Positions 21,598-31,254 are shown, counted from the first letter of the stretch. The stretch: DNA of 64,000 nt from Virgibacillus proomii (GCF_018916875.1 NZ_JAHLNO010000006.1:1-64000), one strand, 5' to 3'. Notes: generated by a model from the sequence alone, not told the origin. Numbers and translations are program-made.

Positions 21598-22476
21598 ATG
21601 AGCTTTACAAAAGGAGATTTAGTAACAAGATATTCTTATAATCATGATGTATTGTTTCGGATTTCATCTGTAAAAGATGAGTATGCAGATTTAGTTGGCG
21701 AAGATATTCGCCTTAAAGCAGATGCACCGATATCTGATTTAAGATTAGTTCAAGAACGAGAATTACAAAAGCGTAGACAGAAAGGAAAAGAAAAGGAAGA
21801 ATTCTCTTATCGCTTGTTTCGTCAAGATTATCAATTGATGAAGGAAAAACGAAATTATCAGGCAACGGATGGCTTTACGTATGAAGCGTCATTTTTTCAA
21901 CTCCCAGCAAAGGTTTTACATGTAGATGGCGATCAGACGTATTTAAAAAAATGTATTGAACTATATAACCGGATTGGTCTTCAGGTACATGGTGTGCACT
22001 TACATGAACGGGAAATGCCGGTACAGATTGTAGAATTGGTAACAAAAATTCATCCAGATATTATTGTGATTACTGGTCATGATTCATTTTCCAAAAATAA
22101 AGGACCAAAGCATGATATTCGTGCTTATAGGAATTCGAAGTATTTTGTTGAGACAGTTCGTGAAGCCAGAAAAATGAATCCAAATTTAGATCAGTTAATT
22201 ATTTTTGCCGGGGCCTGTCAATCGCATTTTGAATCCTTAATTCGCGCTGGGGCTAATTTTGCCAGTTCTCCATTACGCGTAAACATCCATGCCTTAGATC
22301 CTGTGTATATCGTTGCTAAGATTGCTTTTACCCCCTTTATGGAGAAAGTAAGTGTATGGGATGCCATTCGAAATACACTAACAGGCAATAAAGGAATGGG
22401 AGGGGTGGACACAAAAGGCTTACTAAGGACGGGTCTGCCTTATATAGAAGAACAAGACTTAAGCAGCTTACCTTAA
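21598..22476 (+). CDS. yabG: Sporulation-specific protease YabG
   Basis: Cysteine protease that processes spore-coat proteins late in sporulation. 292 residues from the chosen ATG. An in-frame GTG at 21586 exists but the ATG matches the family start (KGDLVTRYSYN) and has GAGGTGG before it. The conserved IVITGHDSFSK, FAGACQSHFESLIRAGANFASSP (Cys and His within) and NIHALDPVYI blocks are present. Only one gene from veg, as in B. subtilis. Confidence 0.94.
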   Translation: MSFTKGDLVTRYSYNHDVLFRISSVKDEYADLVGEDIRLKADAPISDLRLVQERELQKRRQKGKEKEEFSYRLFRQDYQLMKEKRNYQATDGFTYEASFFQLPAKVLHVDGDQTYLKKCIELYNRIGLQVHGVHLHEREMPVQIVELVTKIHPDIIVITGHDSFSKNKGPKHDIRAYRNSKYFVETVREARKMNPNLDQLIIFAGACQSHFESLIRAGANFASSPLRVNIHALDPVYIVAKIAFTPFMEKVSVWDAIRNTLTGNKGMGGVDTKGLLRTGLPYIEEQDLSSLP

Positions 22477-22497
22477 TGGTGAGGTTGCTTTTTTTAA
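22462..22497 (+). terminator. yabG terminator overlapping its stop codon
   Basis: AGCAGCTTACC pairs imperfectly with GGTGAGGTTGCT, followed by TTTTTTT. Confidence 0.65.
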
Positions 22498-22504
22498 AAA
22501 GGAC

Positions 22505-22559
22505 AAGTCAGAACAAAAACGCAGGTGCTCGGATGTATCAGCTAGACGAAGTTATTTTA
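22505..22559 (+). repeat. Repeat F, left half (split by repeat A)
   Basis: Matches 2735-2785 after dnaX (GAACAAA..GCAGG..GCTC..AGCTAGA). The right half (about 22651-22700) resumes after repeat A copy 6 with GTAGAAAGAGATATAATTTCC. Confidence 0.5.
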
Positions 22560-22650
22560 TACTATGGAAAAGTATAAAATTTTTGAGTTTATAGTATAAG
22601 AAAAACTACAGCTTTCGCTAAATACTTAGCGACAAGCCAAGTTTTTCTAA
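22560..22650 (+). repeat. Repeat A, copy 6 (inside repeat F)
   Basis: 91 bp copy with divergent first region (TACTATGG; AAAATTTTT) and an A:C mismatch in the second stem (ACTTAGC against GCCAAGT). It separates the two halves of a sequence that is contiguous at 2728-2830. Confidence 0.82.
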
Positions 22651-22802
22651 AAAAAGAAATCTACCATGTAGAAAGAGATATAATTTCCCATAACAATGAA
22701 AAAGGTAAGTGGCATCTCTCTCCATTAGTCAAGATTTTCAAGCAAAATGTGCATAAAAAGTTAACAATTACAAATAATAAACGAAATTAGGGAAATAAAT
22801 GA

Positions 22803-22832
22803 TTGACAATGAAAATATAATATTGATATAAT
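22803..22832 (+). promoter_or_regulatory. veg upstream promoter (sigma-A)
   Basis: TTGACA (22803-22808), 18 bp, TATAAT (22827-22832): perfect hexamers. Confidence 0.7.
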
Positions 22833-22844
22833 AAAAAGTTTCAT

Positions 22845-22873
22845 TTGACTGATGTACAAGTTTGTGGTATGCT
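22845..22873 (+). promoter_or_regulatory. veg proximal promoter (sigma-A)
   Basis: TTGACT (22845-22850), 17 bp, TATGCT (22868-22873), with TGG before the -10. In tandem with the promoter above. Confidence 0.65.
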
Positions 22874-22896
22874 TAATTATAGTGAGGTGGAGTATA

Positions 22897-23163
22897 GTGG
22901 CGAAAACATTAATCGAAATTAAGCAAGGTCTTGAAGGTCAGGTAGGGAAACGGTTAAAGCTTAAAGCGAATGGTGGTAGAAGAAAAACAATTGAGCGGTC
23001 CGGGATCCTGGCTGAAACCTATCCTTCTGTATTTATCGTTGAGCTTGACCAAGAAGAAAATGCATTCGAACGTGTTTCATATAGCTATGCAGACGTTTTA
23101 ACAGAAACAGTGGAACTTAAATTCATGGACGATCGAAACATTGCATCCGCTGTAAAGCAGTAA
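22897..23163 (+). CDS. veg: Veg protein
   Basis: Small conserved Bacillaceae protein reported to promote biofilm matrix expression in B. subtilis. 88 residues from a GTG, AGGTGGAG upstream. The central [20 protein letters not shown] and [17 protein letters not shown] blocks are highly conserved. A longer frame from 22852 would cross the proximal promoter, so is rejected. Two strong tandem promoters match the reputation of veg as one of the most strongly transcribed vegetative genes. Confidence 0.94.
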   Translation: MAKTLIEIKQGLEGQVGKRLKLKANGGRRKTIERSGILAETYPSVFIVELDQEENAFERVSYSYADVLTETVELKFMDDRNIASAVKQ

Positions 23164-23186
23164 CCGTAAGTTTACTGCTTTTTGTT
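23153..23186 (+). terminator. veg terminator
   Basis: AAAGCAGTAA overlapping the stop pairs with TTTACTGCTTT, then TTGTTTT. Confidence 0.85.
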
Positions 23187-23343
23187 TTAGATTAAATTAA
23201 CAGAATAGTTCTAATTGATTTTAAATGCCGATTCTACCTAAATGTTTCCTTTTTTGTTTACATATAACGGTTTTGTTATTGGAATAGAAGCACATACTAT
23301 AAGTGTCGTAATTACTCATTACGTTAAAGGGGGTTGTTCTTTC

Positions 23344-23523
23344 ATGGCTAGACGACGTGGAATGATGTCAGAACAATTGAAAGAAGAAATTGCCAAAGAG
23401 TTAGGATTTTACGACACGGTGCAAAGGGAAGGCTGGGGCGGCATAAAAGCACGTGATGCTGGAAATATGGTGAAACGAGCTATTGAAAAAGCCGAAGCAA
23501 GTATGCAACAAGGCAAATCCTAA
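23344..23523 (+). CDS. sspF: Small acid-soluble spore protein SspF
   Basis: Minor DNA-binding spore protein, 59 residues (61 in B. subtilis). The motif [20 protein letters not shown] and the [10 protein letters not shown] helix define the family. The ATG is preceded by AAAGGGGG at about 10 nt; a longer frame from 23242 lacks support. A CATACTA sequence at 23293-23299 could be a sigma-G -10, but I find no matching -35. It lies between veg and ispE as in B. subtilis. Confidence 0.94.
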   Translation: MARRRGMMSEQLKEEIAKELGFYDTVQREGWGGIKARDAGNMVKRAIEKAEASMQQGKS

Positions 23524-23543
23524 TCGGGTTTGCCTTTTCTTCA
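23510..23543 (+). terminator. sspF terminator
   Basis: AAGGCAAATCC (overlapping the stop) pairs with GGGTTTGCCTT, followed by TTC. Confidence 0.8.
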
Positions 23544-23760
23544 TATACATATTGTGTATATACACAATTTTAGCGTAAAGTAATTTCAAGCGAGTAAAAA
23601 TTTTGGTTGTAAGCAAGACGCTCTCGCGTAAAAATCCTTTTAAACCTTCTTGTACAGCTGTTTGAAACTTATAAGTGTATATGCTTTTCCTTTTGTAGTC
23701 GCTCGATAATTTGGAATATGTTACAATTTCATTATCTAAAAAACAAGAAGGTGACGGGCG

Positions 23761-24612
23761 ATGGCAATATTTGAAAAAGCACCCGCGAAAATAAATTTAT
23801 CACTTGATGTTTTAAGCAAAAGAAGCGACGGCTACCATAATATAGAAATGATTATGACAACGATCGATTTAGCCGATCGTATTATACTGAATGAATTGGC
23901 TGAAGACCGTATTGAAATTTCATTAGAAAGTAGATATGTCCCAAGCGATGAACGAAATTTAGCTTATCAAGCTGCATCTTTATTTAAACAAACTTATGGG
24001 ATACATAAGGGAGTGCATATTACCATTGAAAAAAATATCCCCGTTTCTGCTGGGCTTGCTGGTGGAAGTGCAGACGCTGCAGCGGTCTTAAAAGGTCTGA
24101 ACCGGTTATGGTCGATGCAAATTTCGGAAGAAGAGTTGCTCAAACTAGGAGCAGCATTAGGTACAGATGTCCCGTTTTGTATTTGTGGACAAACAGCAAT
24201 CGTTAAAGGGCGTGGGGAAATTGTAGAACCACTGCCTTCACCGCCTCCTTGCTGGGTAGTTTTAGCTAAACCGGATATCGGGGTATCCTCAAGAACAATT
24301 TTCAAACAGATTGTAATGAGGGATATTGTTCACCCACAAACAGCTAAAGTCATTAAAGCATTGAAAGAAAATAATTTTGAAAAGCTCTGCCATAGCTTAG
24401 GTAACGCCTTAGAGCCTTTAACTATAAAACAACATCCCGAAGTACAGCAAATTAAACATGTGTTGAAACAAGCTGGAGCAGCTGCTGCATTAATGAGCGG
24501 TAGTGGTCCAACGGTATATGGTCTCGTCGAGCATGAGAGGAAAGCAAGGAAAATTTACAATGGCATGCGAGGCTTTTGTGAGGAAGTATACTATGTAAGG
24601 CTGTTAGGATAA
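23761..24612 (+). CDS. ispE: 4-diphosphocytidyl-2-C-methyl-D-erythritol kinase
   Basis: GHMP kinase of the non-mevalonate isoprenoid pathway. 283 residues. Lys10 in the leader APAKINLSL, the ATP loop [15 protein letters not shown] and the LGTDVPFC block are characteristic. GAAGGTGA precedes the ATG. An extended -10 (TGTTACAAT, 23719-23727) may be its promoter. It is followed 66 bp later by purR, the usual order. Confidence 0.95.
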   Translation: MAIFEKAPAKINLSLDVLSKRSDGYHNIEMIMTTIDLADRIILNELAEDRIEISLESRYVPSDERNLAYQAASLFKQTYGIHKGVHITIEKNIPVSAGLAGGSADAAAVLKGLNRLWSMQISEEELLKLGAALGTDVPFCICGQTAIVKGRGEIVEPLPSPPPCWVVLAKPDIGVSSRTIFKQIVMRDIVHPQTAKVIKALKENNFEKLCHSLGNALEPLTIKQHPEVQQIKHVLKQAGAAAALMSGSGPTVYGLVEHERKARKIYNGMRGFCEEVYYVRLLG

Positions 24613-24678
24613 TTATATTGGTAAAAAGCGTATAATAATGGTATATTAAGAAGAAACATTCGGTTTTGAGGTGTCAAG

Positions 24679-25527
24679 ATGAAAAGAAGTAATCGTTTAG
24701 TTGTATTGTCTAATTTTTTTCTCGAAAATCCGAGGAAGCATACCCAATTACCTTATTTTGTGTCACGATTAGAAACAACTAAAGCTTCTGTAAGTGAGGA
24801 TATGGATATTATTGATAAGGTATTTCGCCGCGAGGGCATTGGATATTTGCAACGGACGACTGGTGCCGGTGGTGGCGTGAAGTATATACCGTTTAGTATC
24901 CATGAAAAAAATAAAGCATTTATAGAAAAACTCTGTCAGAGTCTTGAAGATCCGGTTCGTATCCTTCCGGGCGGCTATTTGTATATGAGTGATCTATTAG
25001 GAGATCCAAAAACGATAAGAGAGATCGGCAGAGTATTTGCATCAGCATTTTCTGATAAGGATATTGATGTGGTTGTAACCGTAGCTACAAAAGGGATACC
25101 GTTAGCTTATGCAGTTGCCTCATTTCTCAATGTACCAGTAGTTATTGTGCGGAGAGATCCAAAAGTAACAGAGGGATCTTCTGTAAGTATTAATTATGTA
25201 TCTGGCTCTTCTAAAAAAATTCAAACGATGGTATTGCCAAAGCGAAGTTTACCAGAGGGATCCAATGTTTGTATTGTTGATGATTTTATGAAAGCTGGTG
25301 GAACGATTACAGGTATGAGGAATTTACTAGAAGAGTTTGATGCAACGGTCCAAGGAATTGGGGTATTAGCTGAAGCAGATGATGAAGAGGAAGAGCGAGT
25401 AATTGACGATTATATATCATTAATAAAAATATCCAATGTGGATATAAAGAAAAAGCAGATTGATGTACAAGTTGGTAACTATCTTGAAAATTACAAAACA
25501 GATGGACAGTCGCTTATAAATGAATAG
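24679..25527 (+). CDS. purR: Purine operon repressor PurR
   Basis: PRPP-responsive repressor of purine synthesis and transport genes. 282 residues. N-terminal winged helix (1-75), then a phosphoribosyltransferase-like domain whose PRPP loop is VDDFMKAGGTITG. GAGGTGT precedes the ATG. No clear PurBox was found in the short upstream region. In B. subtilis yabJ (ridA) follows and is cotranscribed; here a composite repeat follows instead. Confidence 0.95.
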   Translation: MKRSNRLVVLSNFFLENPRKHTQLPYFVSRLETTKASVSEDMDIIDKVFRREGIGYLQRTTGAGGGVKYIPFSIHEKNKAFIEKLCQSLEDPVRILPGGYLYMSDLLGDPKTIREIGRVFASAFSDKDIDVVVTVATKGIPLAYAVASFLNVPVVIVRRDPKVTEGSSVSINYVSGSSKKIQTMVLPKRSLPEGSNVCIVDDFMKAGGTITGMRNLLEEFDATVQGIGVLAEADDEEEERVIDDYISLIKISNVDIKKKQIDVQVGNYLENYKTDGQSLINE

Positions 25528-25781
25528 CAGTCATTTGGGAAAGAGATACGTGCTTTCCCTATTTTAATGAACAAGAATGAGAGTTTTGGCAGTAGGATTG
25601 AAATATGGATGAGTTTAACAAGCTTGCGCGTAGATCTTTTTTCCGTAGGAGATTCACACTAAGTTCGCATCAAACTTAATATTTCAATAGCACTATTGTG
25701 TAATGGAGAAGTCGAATTTGTTGATGAAGCATTCCCGCAATTGTTTAGGTAACTATATCTGCTCCTATATGGTGGCTATAT
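25528..25781. other. Region after purR without yabJ
   Basis: No gene and no recognisable remnant of a RidA-type reading frame. A weak hairpin (TTTGGGAAAG..CTTTCCCTA near 25534-25561) may end purR transcription. Confidence 0.45.
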
Positions 25782-26252
25782 TGCGATCTTCTTCCTCTAC
25801 GATAAGCCGCCAACATCGTCTCGAATCTAAAGGAAGCCAGCCCGATTAAAAGCGGGCTTGTCGCTTGAGCGTCGACATACCCCTGTTTTAGAGGCATTTT
25901 TTATTATCAATGTAAGAAGCTGTATTTGTATTTGAAAAAAATCTGCTTATTTATTGCAATTTTTATGAGAGAAACGACTTCTAAATTCCTGCTTCGTTTG
26001 GGGCGACACACGACAAAAAAACCACGACAGCGATACATCACGGTTTTTCAAGGACAAGAAAAGCTACGTCAGCGACGCATCGCACGCAGAAAAAGTGCTT
26101 TTCTTTTTCAAGGACAAGAAAAGCTACGTCAGCGACGCATCGCACGCAGAAAAAGTGTTCTTCTTTTAGTACTCTTTGAATGAAGTTTCCCTTTATTTCA
26201 TCAGAAGATCTACCGTTTATATGCCGCTAAACGAGCGCTGCTAGTTTTGGCT
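25782..26252 (+). repeat. Composite repeat K1 (head C + hairpin module + D tandem + tail E)
   Basis: Head C (25782-25900) has an AGCGGGCTTGTCGCT hairpin and CCCCTGTTTTAGAGG. A module shared with 41700-41830 and 57850-57945 (GTAAG..CTGTAT, TCTGCTTATT, TTTATGAGAG, CTAAATTCC) follows. Two D repeats come next (26044-26163), then GAATGAAGTTTC and tail E (26197-26252). It fills the place of yabJ. An open frame of 85 codons across D is repeat-derived and not called. Confidence 0.7.
26044..26163 (+). repeat. Tandem repeat D, 2 x 60 bp
   Basis: Two adjacent copies with an exact period of 60 bp, differing only at the 3' end. Each contains TTTTTCAAGGACAAGAAAAG and GCGACGCATCGCACGC. GCTTTTCTT at the junction pairs with AAGAAAAGC (9 bp). 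Confidence 0.9.
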
Positions 26253-26305
26253 TTACATAAGAAAAAATCTAGCATTGAAAATATTTTATTTTTTTTAATA
26301 ATTTA

Positions 26306-26334
26306 GCAGGACTTTTAATAGTTTTGTTGAACTA
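26306..26334 (+). promoter_or_regulatory. Sigma-H promoter of spoVG
   Basis: GCAGGACTT (26306-26314), 11 bp, GTTGAACTA (26326-26334): one mismatch per element against RNAGGAWWW-N11/12-RNNGAATWW. The known B. subtilis spoVG sigma-H promoter has a very similar -35. Confidence 0.7.
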
Positions 26335-26371
26335 GTTAATATAGATTCATGCGAAAAGGTGGTGACACATC

Positions 26372-26662
26372 ATGGAAGTAACTGACGTTCGGTTACGCCG
26401 CGTTAATACGGAAGGTAGAATGCGGGCGATTGCATCAATTACTTTGGATCAGGAGTTTGTTGTCCATGACATTCGAGTGATTGATGGAAATAATGGGCTA
26501 TTTGTAGCGATGCCATCTAAGCGAACCCCGGATGGTGAATTTAGAGATATTGCTCACCCGATCAATTCAGGGACACGGGCAAAAATTCAGGATGCTGTGT
26601 TAGAAGAGTATCATCGAGCAGGTGAGGCAGAAGTAAAGTATGAAGAAGCAGGAGCCTCCTAA
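26372..26662 (+). CDS. spoVG: Septation/RNA-binding regulator SpoVG
   Basis: 96-residue regulator of asymmetric septation; homologues bind nucleic acids. The leader [11 protein letters not shown] and the block [19 protein letters not shown] with [16 protein letters not shown] are nearly invariant. AAAGGTGGTG precedes the ATG. A sigma-H-type promoter is positioned about 40 bp upstream, so expression should rise at entry into sporulation and be linked to AbrB/Spo0A as in B. subtilis. Confidence 0.96.
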   Translation: MEVTDVRLRRVNTEGRMRAIASITLDQEFVVHDIRVIDGNNGLFVAMPSKRTPDGEFRDIAHPINSGTRAKIQDAVLEEYHRAGEAEVKYEEAGAS

Positions 26663-26697
26663 GCAATCTTTTCTAATAATAATATTTTATAGCAACT

Positions 26698-26735
26698 AGA
26701 GGTCTAATCTACATCAGGTTAGCCTTCTTTTTTTG
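26698..26735 (+). terminator. spoVG terminator
   Basis: AGAGGTCTAATC pairs with GGTTAGCCTTCT (one mismatch, two wobbles), followed by a T run. The rest of 26736-27109 shows no gene or repeat that I can support. Confidence 0.6.
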
Positions 26736-27109
26736 TTGAAAACGATTACTCCCTTTTTTATACAAGGAAAAATTTCATGCGTTCTTCATATAAAGAAAAT
26801 GGAGGGTACTGGAGAATGCGATTAGTTGCACATATTTAAACATTAAAATTTTCGTTCGCGGTTGGCTTGACTCCTTTTTACGTACAAAGAAATTTGTTAC
26901 GTTTTTTTTATGATGTTTTTGAACAACAATCTCTATAAATACAACTAGATAATGGTTTCCGGTGGAACTTCTTTAAATCGAATATTCTGCTGAAAATGGA
27001 AAGCTTTGCATTGTTATAAGCCTTGATTTACATGGTTTATCTATTGAAATGAGCTGTCATTTAAGATATATTCATAATGGGTAAATCGAAATGATGGAGG
27101 TTTCTTTAT

Positions 27110-28489
27110 ATGACGAATCGATATGCTGTTGTTTTAGCGGCTGGACAGGGTACAAGAATGAAATCAAAGCTCTACAAAGTACTCCATCCTATAGCAGGTC
27201 GACCAATGGTGCAACATGTCATTGATCAAATAAGCAGCGTGAATGTGGATAAAGTAATTACCATTGTCGGGTTTGGTGCTGAAGATGTCAAGGAGCATAT
27301 TGGTACTAAAAGTGAGTTTGTTCTTCAAGAGGAACAACTTGGAACTGGGCATGCGGTGCTACAGGCTGAAGCGCTTTTACAAGACAAAGAAGGTACAACC
27401 ATTGTGGTTTGTGGCGATACACCGTTAATTACAAAGGAAACATATCAATCTCTTATTGATCATCATGAAAAATCAGGAGCAAAAGCGACAATTCTTACTG
27501 CAAAAGCCCCTGATCCATTCGGCTATGGCAGGATTATTCGCAATGAAGCAAATAGTGTAGAACGAATTGTAGAGCATAAAGATGCAAATGACAAGGAATT
27601 ACTTGTAGATGAAATTAATACAGGTACATATTGTTTTGATAATCAAGCATTATTTCAAGCATTGAAGCATGTTTCTAATAATAACGCACAGGGTGAGTAT
27701 TACTTGCCGGATGTCATAGAAATCCTCCAACAGCAAGGGGAAATTGTGAGTGCGTATATAACGCATAACTTTGATGAAACTTTAGGGATTAATGATCGAG
27801 TTGCTTTGGCACAGGCAGAAAAGATTATGAAGTTGCGTATCAATGAACGGCATATGAAAAATGGTGTAACGATAATTGATCCAGAGCACACATATATTGG
27901 ACCAGATGTTAAAATTGGTGCTGATACAATTATCCACCCTGGGACAATCCTTAAAGGCGAAACTGTGATTGAAGAGGAGACAGAGATCGGCCCTTATTCA
28001 GAGCTAATCAATTGTTATGTAGGAAAAGGAACGATTGTTAAACAAAGTGTTGCTAGTGATAGTAAAATTGGCAATCATGTAAAAGTTGGGCCATATGCTC
28101 ATCTTCGTCCTGAAAGCTCAATTGGAAATAACGGTAAAATAGGTAATTTTGTAGAGATTAAAAAGACAGAACTCAAGGAAAATAGCAAAGTCTCTCACTT
28201 GAGCTATATAGGTGATGCGCACGTAGGAAGCAATGTGAATATTGGTTGTGGTACAATAACAGTGAACTATGACGGCAAATATAAATACGTAACGACAATT
28301 GAAGATGATTCATTTATTGGATGCAATTCAAACCTCATTGCTCCTGTAACCATTGGAAAGGGTTCCTATGTTGCAGCTGGATCAACCATTACGAAGGACG
28401 TGCCAGAGGGTTCTTTATCAGTAGCTAGAGCGCGGCAAACGAATAAAGAAGGATATGCATCAAAAATAAAAAATCAGAAAAAAGATTAA
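27110..28489 (+). CDS. glmU: Bifunctional UDP-GlcNAc pyrophosphorylase / GlcN-1-P acetyltransferase
   Basis: Makes UDP-N-acetylglucosamine for wall synthesis. 459 residues. N-terminal nucleotidyltransferase with [11 protein letters not shown] and the VEHKDAN region; C-terminal left-handed beta helix from about 250, made of hexapeptide repeats ([16 protein letters not shown]), ending in an acetyl-CoA-binding tail. GGAGG before the ATG. It lies 16 bp before prs, forming the conserved glmU-prs pair. Confidence 0.97.
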   Translation: MTNRYAVVLAAGQGTRMKSKLYKVLHPIAGRPMVQHVIDQISSVNVDKVITIVGFGAEDVKEHIGTKSEFVLQEEQLGTGHAVLQAEALLQDKEGTTIVVCGDTPLITKETYQSLIDHHEKSGAKATILTAKAPDPFGYGRIIRNEANSVERIVEHKDANDKELLVDEINTGTYCFDNQALFQALKHVSNNNAQGEYYLPDVIEILQQQGEIVSAYITHNFDETLGINDRVALAQAEKIMKLRINERHMKNGVTIIDPEHTYIGPDVKIGADTIIHPGTILKGETVIEEETEIGPYSELINCYVGKGTIVKQSVASDSKIGNHVKVGPYAHLRPESSIGNNGKIGNFVEIKKTELKENSKVSHLSYIGDAHVGSNVNIGCGTITVNYDGKYKYVTTIEDDSFIGCNSNLIAPVTIGKGSYVAAGSTITKDVPEGSLSVARARQTNKEGYASKIKNQKKD

Positions 28490-28505
28490 CGGAGGGTATT
28501 AACTC

Positions 28506-29459
28506 ATGGCATCTACTTACAAGGATTCATCCTTGAAGGTTTTTACATTAAATTCTAATCGCAAATTGGCGCAAGACATCGCAGACCACATCGGTACTAA
28601 GCTGGGGAAGTGTACCGTATCCCGGTTTAGTGATGGAGAGATTCAAATTAATATTGAAGAAAGCATCCGCGGATGTGATGTTTATGTCGTTCAATCAACT
28701 TGTTCTCCAGTTAATGATCATTTGATGGAATTATTAATTATGATCGATGCCTTAAAGCGAGCATCAGCTAAATCTATTAATATTGTTATGCCGTATTATG
28801 GATATGCTAGACAAGATCGTAAAGCTAGGTCCCGTGAGCCCATAGCGGCAAAACTAGTAGCTAATCTACTAGAAACATCCGGTGCTAATCGGGTTATAAC
28901 ACTAGATTTACATGCACCGCAAATTCAAGGATTTTTTGATATCCCGATCGATCATTTGCAAGGTGTTCCAATTCTTTCAGATTACTTTGAAGCAATGAAT
29001 TTGGAGGATATAATTATTGTCTCTCCTGATCATGGCGGGGTGACACGGGCACGTAAAATGGCAGATCGCTTAAAGGCGCCTATTGGAATAATTGATAAGC
29101 GTCGACCTCGTCCAAATGTTGCTGAAGTGATGAATATTGTGGGAAATATTGAAGGAAAGACAGCGATTCTCATCGATGACATTATTGATACAGCAGGTAC
29201 CATTACTCTTGCAGCCAATGCACTAGTTGAAAACGGAGCAAAAGAAGTGTATGCTTGCTGTACGCATCCAGTCTTATCAGGTCCAGCTATTGAACGTATT
29301 AACAGTTCAAAAATAAAAGAGCTAGTCATTACGAATTCAATTCCATTACCAGAGGACAAGCAAATTAATAAAATCACACAGTTGTCTGTCGCGCCTTTAA
29401 TTGGGGAAGCGATTATTCGTGTGCATGAGTTACAATCTGTAAGCATTTTATTTGATTGA
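28506..29459 (+). CDS. prs: Ribose-phosphate pyrophosphokinase
   Basis: Makes PRPP from ribose 5-phosphate and ATP. 317 residues. [12 protein letters not shown] and [14 protein letters not shown] are class I signatures, and the PRPP-binding loop is [17 protein letters not shown] lies before the ATG. It follows glmU in one transcript. Its product feeds purine synthesis and PurR control upstream, and the hpt reaction downstream. Confidence 0.97.
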   Translation: MASTYKDSSLKVFTLNSNRKLAQDIADHIGTKLGKCTVSRFSDGEIQINIEESIRGCDVYVVQSTCSPVNDHLMELLIMIDALKRASAKSINIVMPYYGYARQDRKARSREPIAAKLVANLLETSGANRVITLDLHAPQIQGFFDIPIDHLQGVPILSDYFEAMNLEDIIIVSPDHGGVTRARKMADRLKAPIGIIDKRRPRPNVAEVMNIVGNIEGKTAILIDDIIDTAGTITLAANALVENGAKEVYACCTHPVLSGPAIERINSSKIKELVITNSIPLPEDKQINKITQLSVAPLIGEAIIRVHELQSVSILFD

Positions 29460-29499
29460 TGTTTAAGCCATAAGTAAAACGGGTATTATCTATGATGTG

Positions 29500-29610
29500 T
29501 ATTTTATCCCGCAAAGTAACTGGCAGTAAGACCTCCATTTCAATAACGAGGTGAAACCCGGGAGGAATAAGTGAAGGATCGAACTGCAAGTCAAATACCC
29601 CGATTCTTAT
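29500..29610 (-). repeat. Partial repeat B unit (minus orientation)
   Basis: TTTATCCCGCAAAGTAACTG, GCAGTAAGACCTCC, ACGAGGTGAAACCC, GGAGGA, AACTGCAAGTCAAAT, CCCGATTC: the hairpin-2 end only, between prs and ctc. It matches 52960-53046 and 58190-58285. Confidence 0.65.
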
Positions 29611-29707
29611 GAATTAATTGCATGAATGAAATTAAAAACGTAAAATTTCAAGATAGAAGTACTGCAACAAGTCAAGGTTTTTTGTTAAATTTTGGAGGAT
29701 GATAAAT

Positions 29708-30343
29708 ATGGCAGTCAAATTAGCAGCGCAATTAAGAGAAGATCATACTAAATCAGCAACAAAGGAGATTAGAAATAGCGGTCATGTGCCTGCTGTTTTA
29801 TACGGAAAGGGAAAAGAAACGAAATCTATTTCTGTTAATGGAATCGAACTGGTAAAAACGGTACGTGATGAAGGAAGAAATACGATAATTTCATTGCATG
29901 TCGAAAATGAAGCACCTGTTGATGTAATGTTGCATGAGTACCAAATTGATCCATTGAGAGATGAACTTATTCATGCAGACTTTTATATCGTTGATATGGC
30001 TGAAGAGATGGATGTAGAAGTGAACTTGCGTCTGGAAGGCGAAGCGATAGGAACGAAGGATGGAGGTGTGTTACAACAGCCATTGTATGAATTGCAAGTG
30101 CGTGCAAAGCCTGCTGACATTCCAGAAGAAATTGTTGTGGACATTTCTGATCTTGGAATAGGTGATAGTATCGCTGTTGGTGATATTAAAACGGATGGTA
30201 ATTACACTATTTTAGATGATGAAGTTACTACAGTTGTAACAGTATTAGCTCCAGACACAGCTAAAGATTTAGAGGGAGAAACTCCAGCTGAAAATGCTGA
30301 GCCGGAATTAGTCGGTGCCGAAAAGGACAAAGAAGAAGCTTAA
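29708..30343 (+). CDS. ctc: Ribosomal protein bL25, CTC/TL5 form
   Basis: 5S rRNA-binding general-stress form of bL25. 211 residues (204 in B. subtilis). N-terminal L25 domain (about 1-90, REDHTKSATKEIRNSG..VPAVLYGKG), then the TL5/CTC beta domain and an acidic tail. The start is the ATG at 29708 with GGAGG 9 nt upstream; the ATG at 29699 abuts the GGAGG and is unlikely. I could not identify a sigma-B promoter, although ctc has one in B. subtilis. Confidence 0.95.
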   Translation: MAVKLAAQLREDHTKSATKEIRNSGHVPAVLYGKGKETKSISVNGIELVKTVRDEGRNTIISLHVENEAPVDVMLHEYQIDPLRDELIHADFYIVDMAEEMDVEVNLRLEGEAIGTKDGGVLQQPLYELQVRAKPADIPEEIVVDISDLGIGDSIAVGDIKTDGNYTILDDEVTTVVTVLAPDTAKDLEGETPAENAEPELVGAEKDKEEA

Positions 30344-30462
30344 GCTAAATAAAGTAATCACAACCCTCAAACTAATTGGAGCATGTCTCAAGTAAGAGCT
30401 CTCAATGTCTATACTTTATTAATGTGAAAGAGGGTTCGTGTATCAGCTTATAGATGAGGAAG

Positions 30463-30500
30463 CACTCTCCCTCCTGTTTAGGGGGGAGAGTTGTGTTGTA
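30463..30500 (+). terminator. Terminator after ctc
   Basis: ACTCTCCC pairs with GGGAGAGT, with an internal CCT/GGG; only a weak T-rich tail (TTGTGTTGTATT). The remaining parts of 30344-30687 show nothing else. Confidence 0.55.
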
Positions 30501-30687
30501 TTATTTAAGCAAGTATAAAATCTTTCAAAATGTGTGACAGATAAGATGAAAGTATAGATAGTGTAGAAGCTGGACAACAGGTCATCTACATTTAAGTCCT
30601 GCAGAAGTTTGGTTTTTATAGGTTAAAACTTATTATTCTATACCTAGTGTTTTTGTTTTAGAAAGATATTAAACAAAGGAAGAAGTT

Positions 30688-31254
30688 ATGATGAAATGTA
30701 TTATTGGATTGGGAAATCCAGGAAATAAATATGATAACACAAGACATAATGCAGGTTTTATGGTTATTGATGAGTTACTAAAGCGCCATCAGTGGAAGCT
30801 CGACAAAACGAAATTTAAAGGGTACTATACCATCGGTCAATTAGAAACAGAAAAAGTTATGCTGATAAAGCCGCAAACGTTTATGAACCTTTCTGGCGAA
30901 GCTGTAAGACCGTTGATGGATTATTATAATATTGATTTAGAAAATATTTTGATTATTTTTGATGATTTAGATTTACCTGTAGGTAAAATTCGCCTACGTC
31001 AAAAAGGTGGGCACGGTGGACATAATGGCATTAGATCTATTATTAATCATGTAGGATCAAAAGATTTTAAACGAATTCGCATCGGTATTGGAAGACCACA
31101 GACAATATCACTTACTATCGTTGATTACGTACTTCAATCCTTCCCTAAAAATGAACTAGAGGAAGTCATGCAAGGGGTAAGAAAAGCAGCAGATGCATGT
31201 GAGGCCTGGATAAATAAGCCGTTTGATGAAGTGATGAACGAATATAATAAGTAA
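30688..31254 (+). CDS. pth: Peptidyl-tRNA hydrolase
   Basis: Recycles peptidyl-tRNAs released from ribosomes. 188 residues. [19 protein letters not shown] carries Asn10 and the catalytic His20; [13 protein letters not shown] and the GGHGGHNG block follow. The first ATG is kept, though an adjacent second ATG (30691) fits AAAGGA equally well. The gene is spoVC in B. subtilis. fin follows about 120 bp later. Confidence 0.96.
   Translation: MMKCIIGLGNPGNKYDNTRHNAGFMVIDELLKRHQWKLDKTKFKGYYTIGQLETEKVMLIKPQTFMNLSGEAVRPLMDYYNIDLENILIIFDDLDLPVGKIRLRQKGGHGGHNGIRSIINHVGSKDFKRIRIGIGRPQTISLTIVDYVLQSFPKNELEEVMQGVRKAADACEAWINKPFDEVMNEYNK

Noticed and set aside
23242..23343. N-terminally extended SspF
   Set aside because: The extra 34 residues do not match the family, and the ribosome site and known length support the ATG at 23344.
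24613..24678. PurBox upstream of purR
   Set aside because: Only a partial ATTCGG-like half-site; no paired boxes in the 66 bp available.
25926..26183. 85-codon open frame with a repeated arginine-rich segment
   Set aside because: It is produced by the 60 bp tandem D repeat; diverged D copies elsewhere do not keep the frame and there is no ribosome site.
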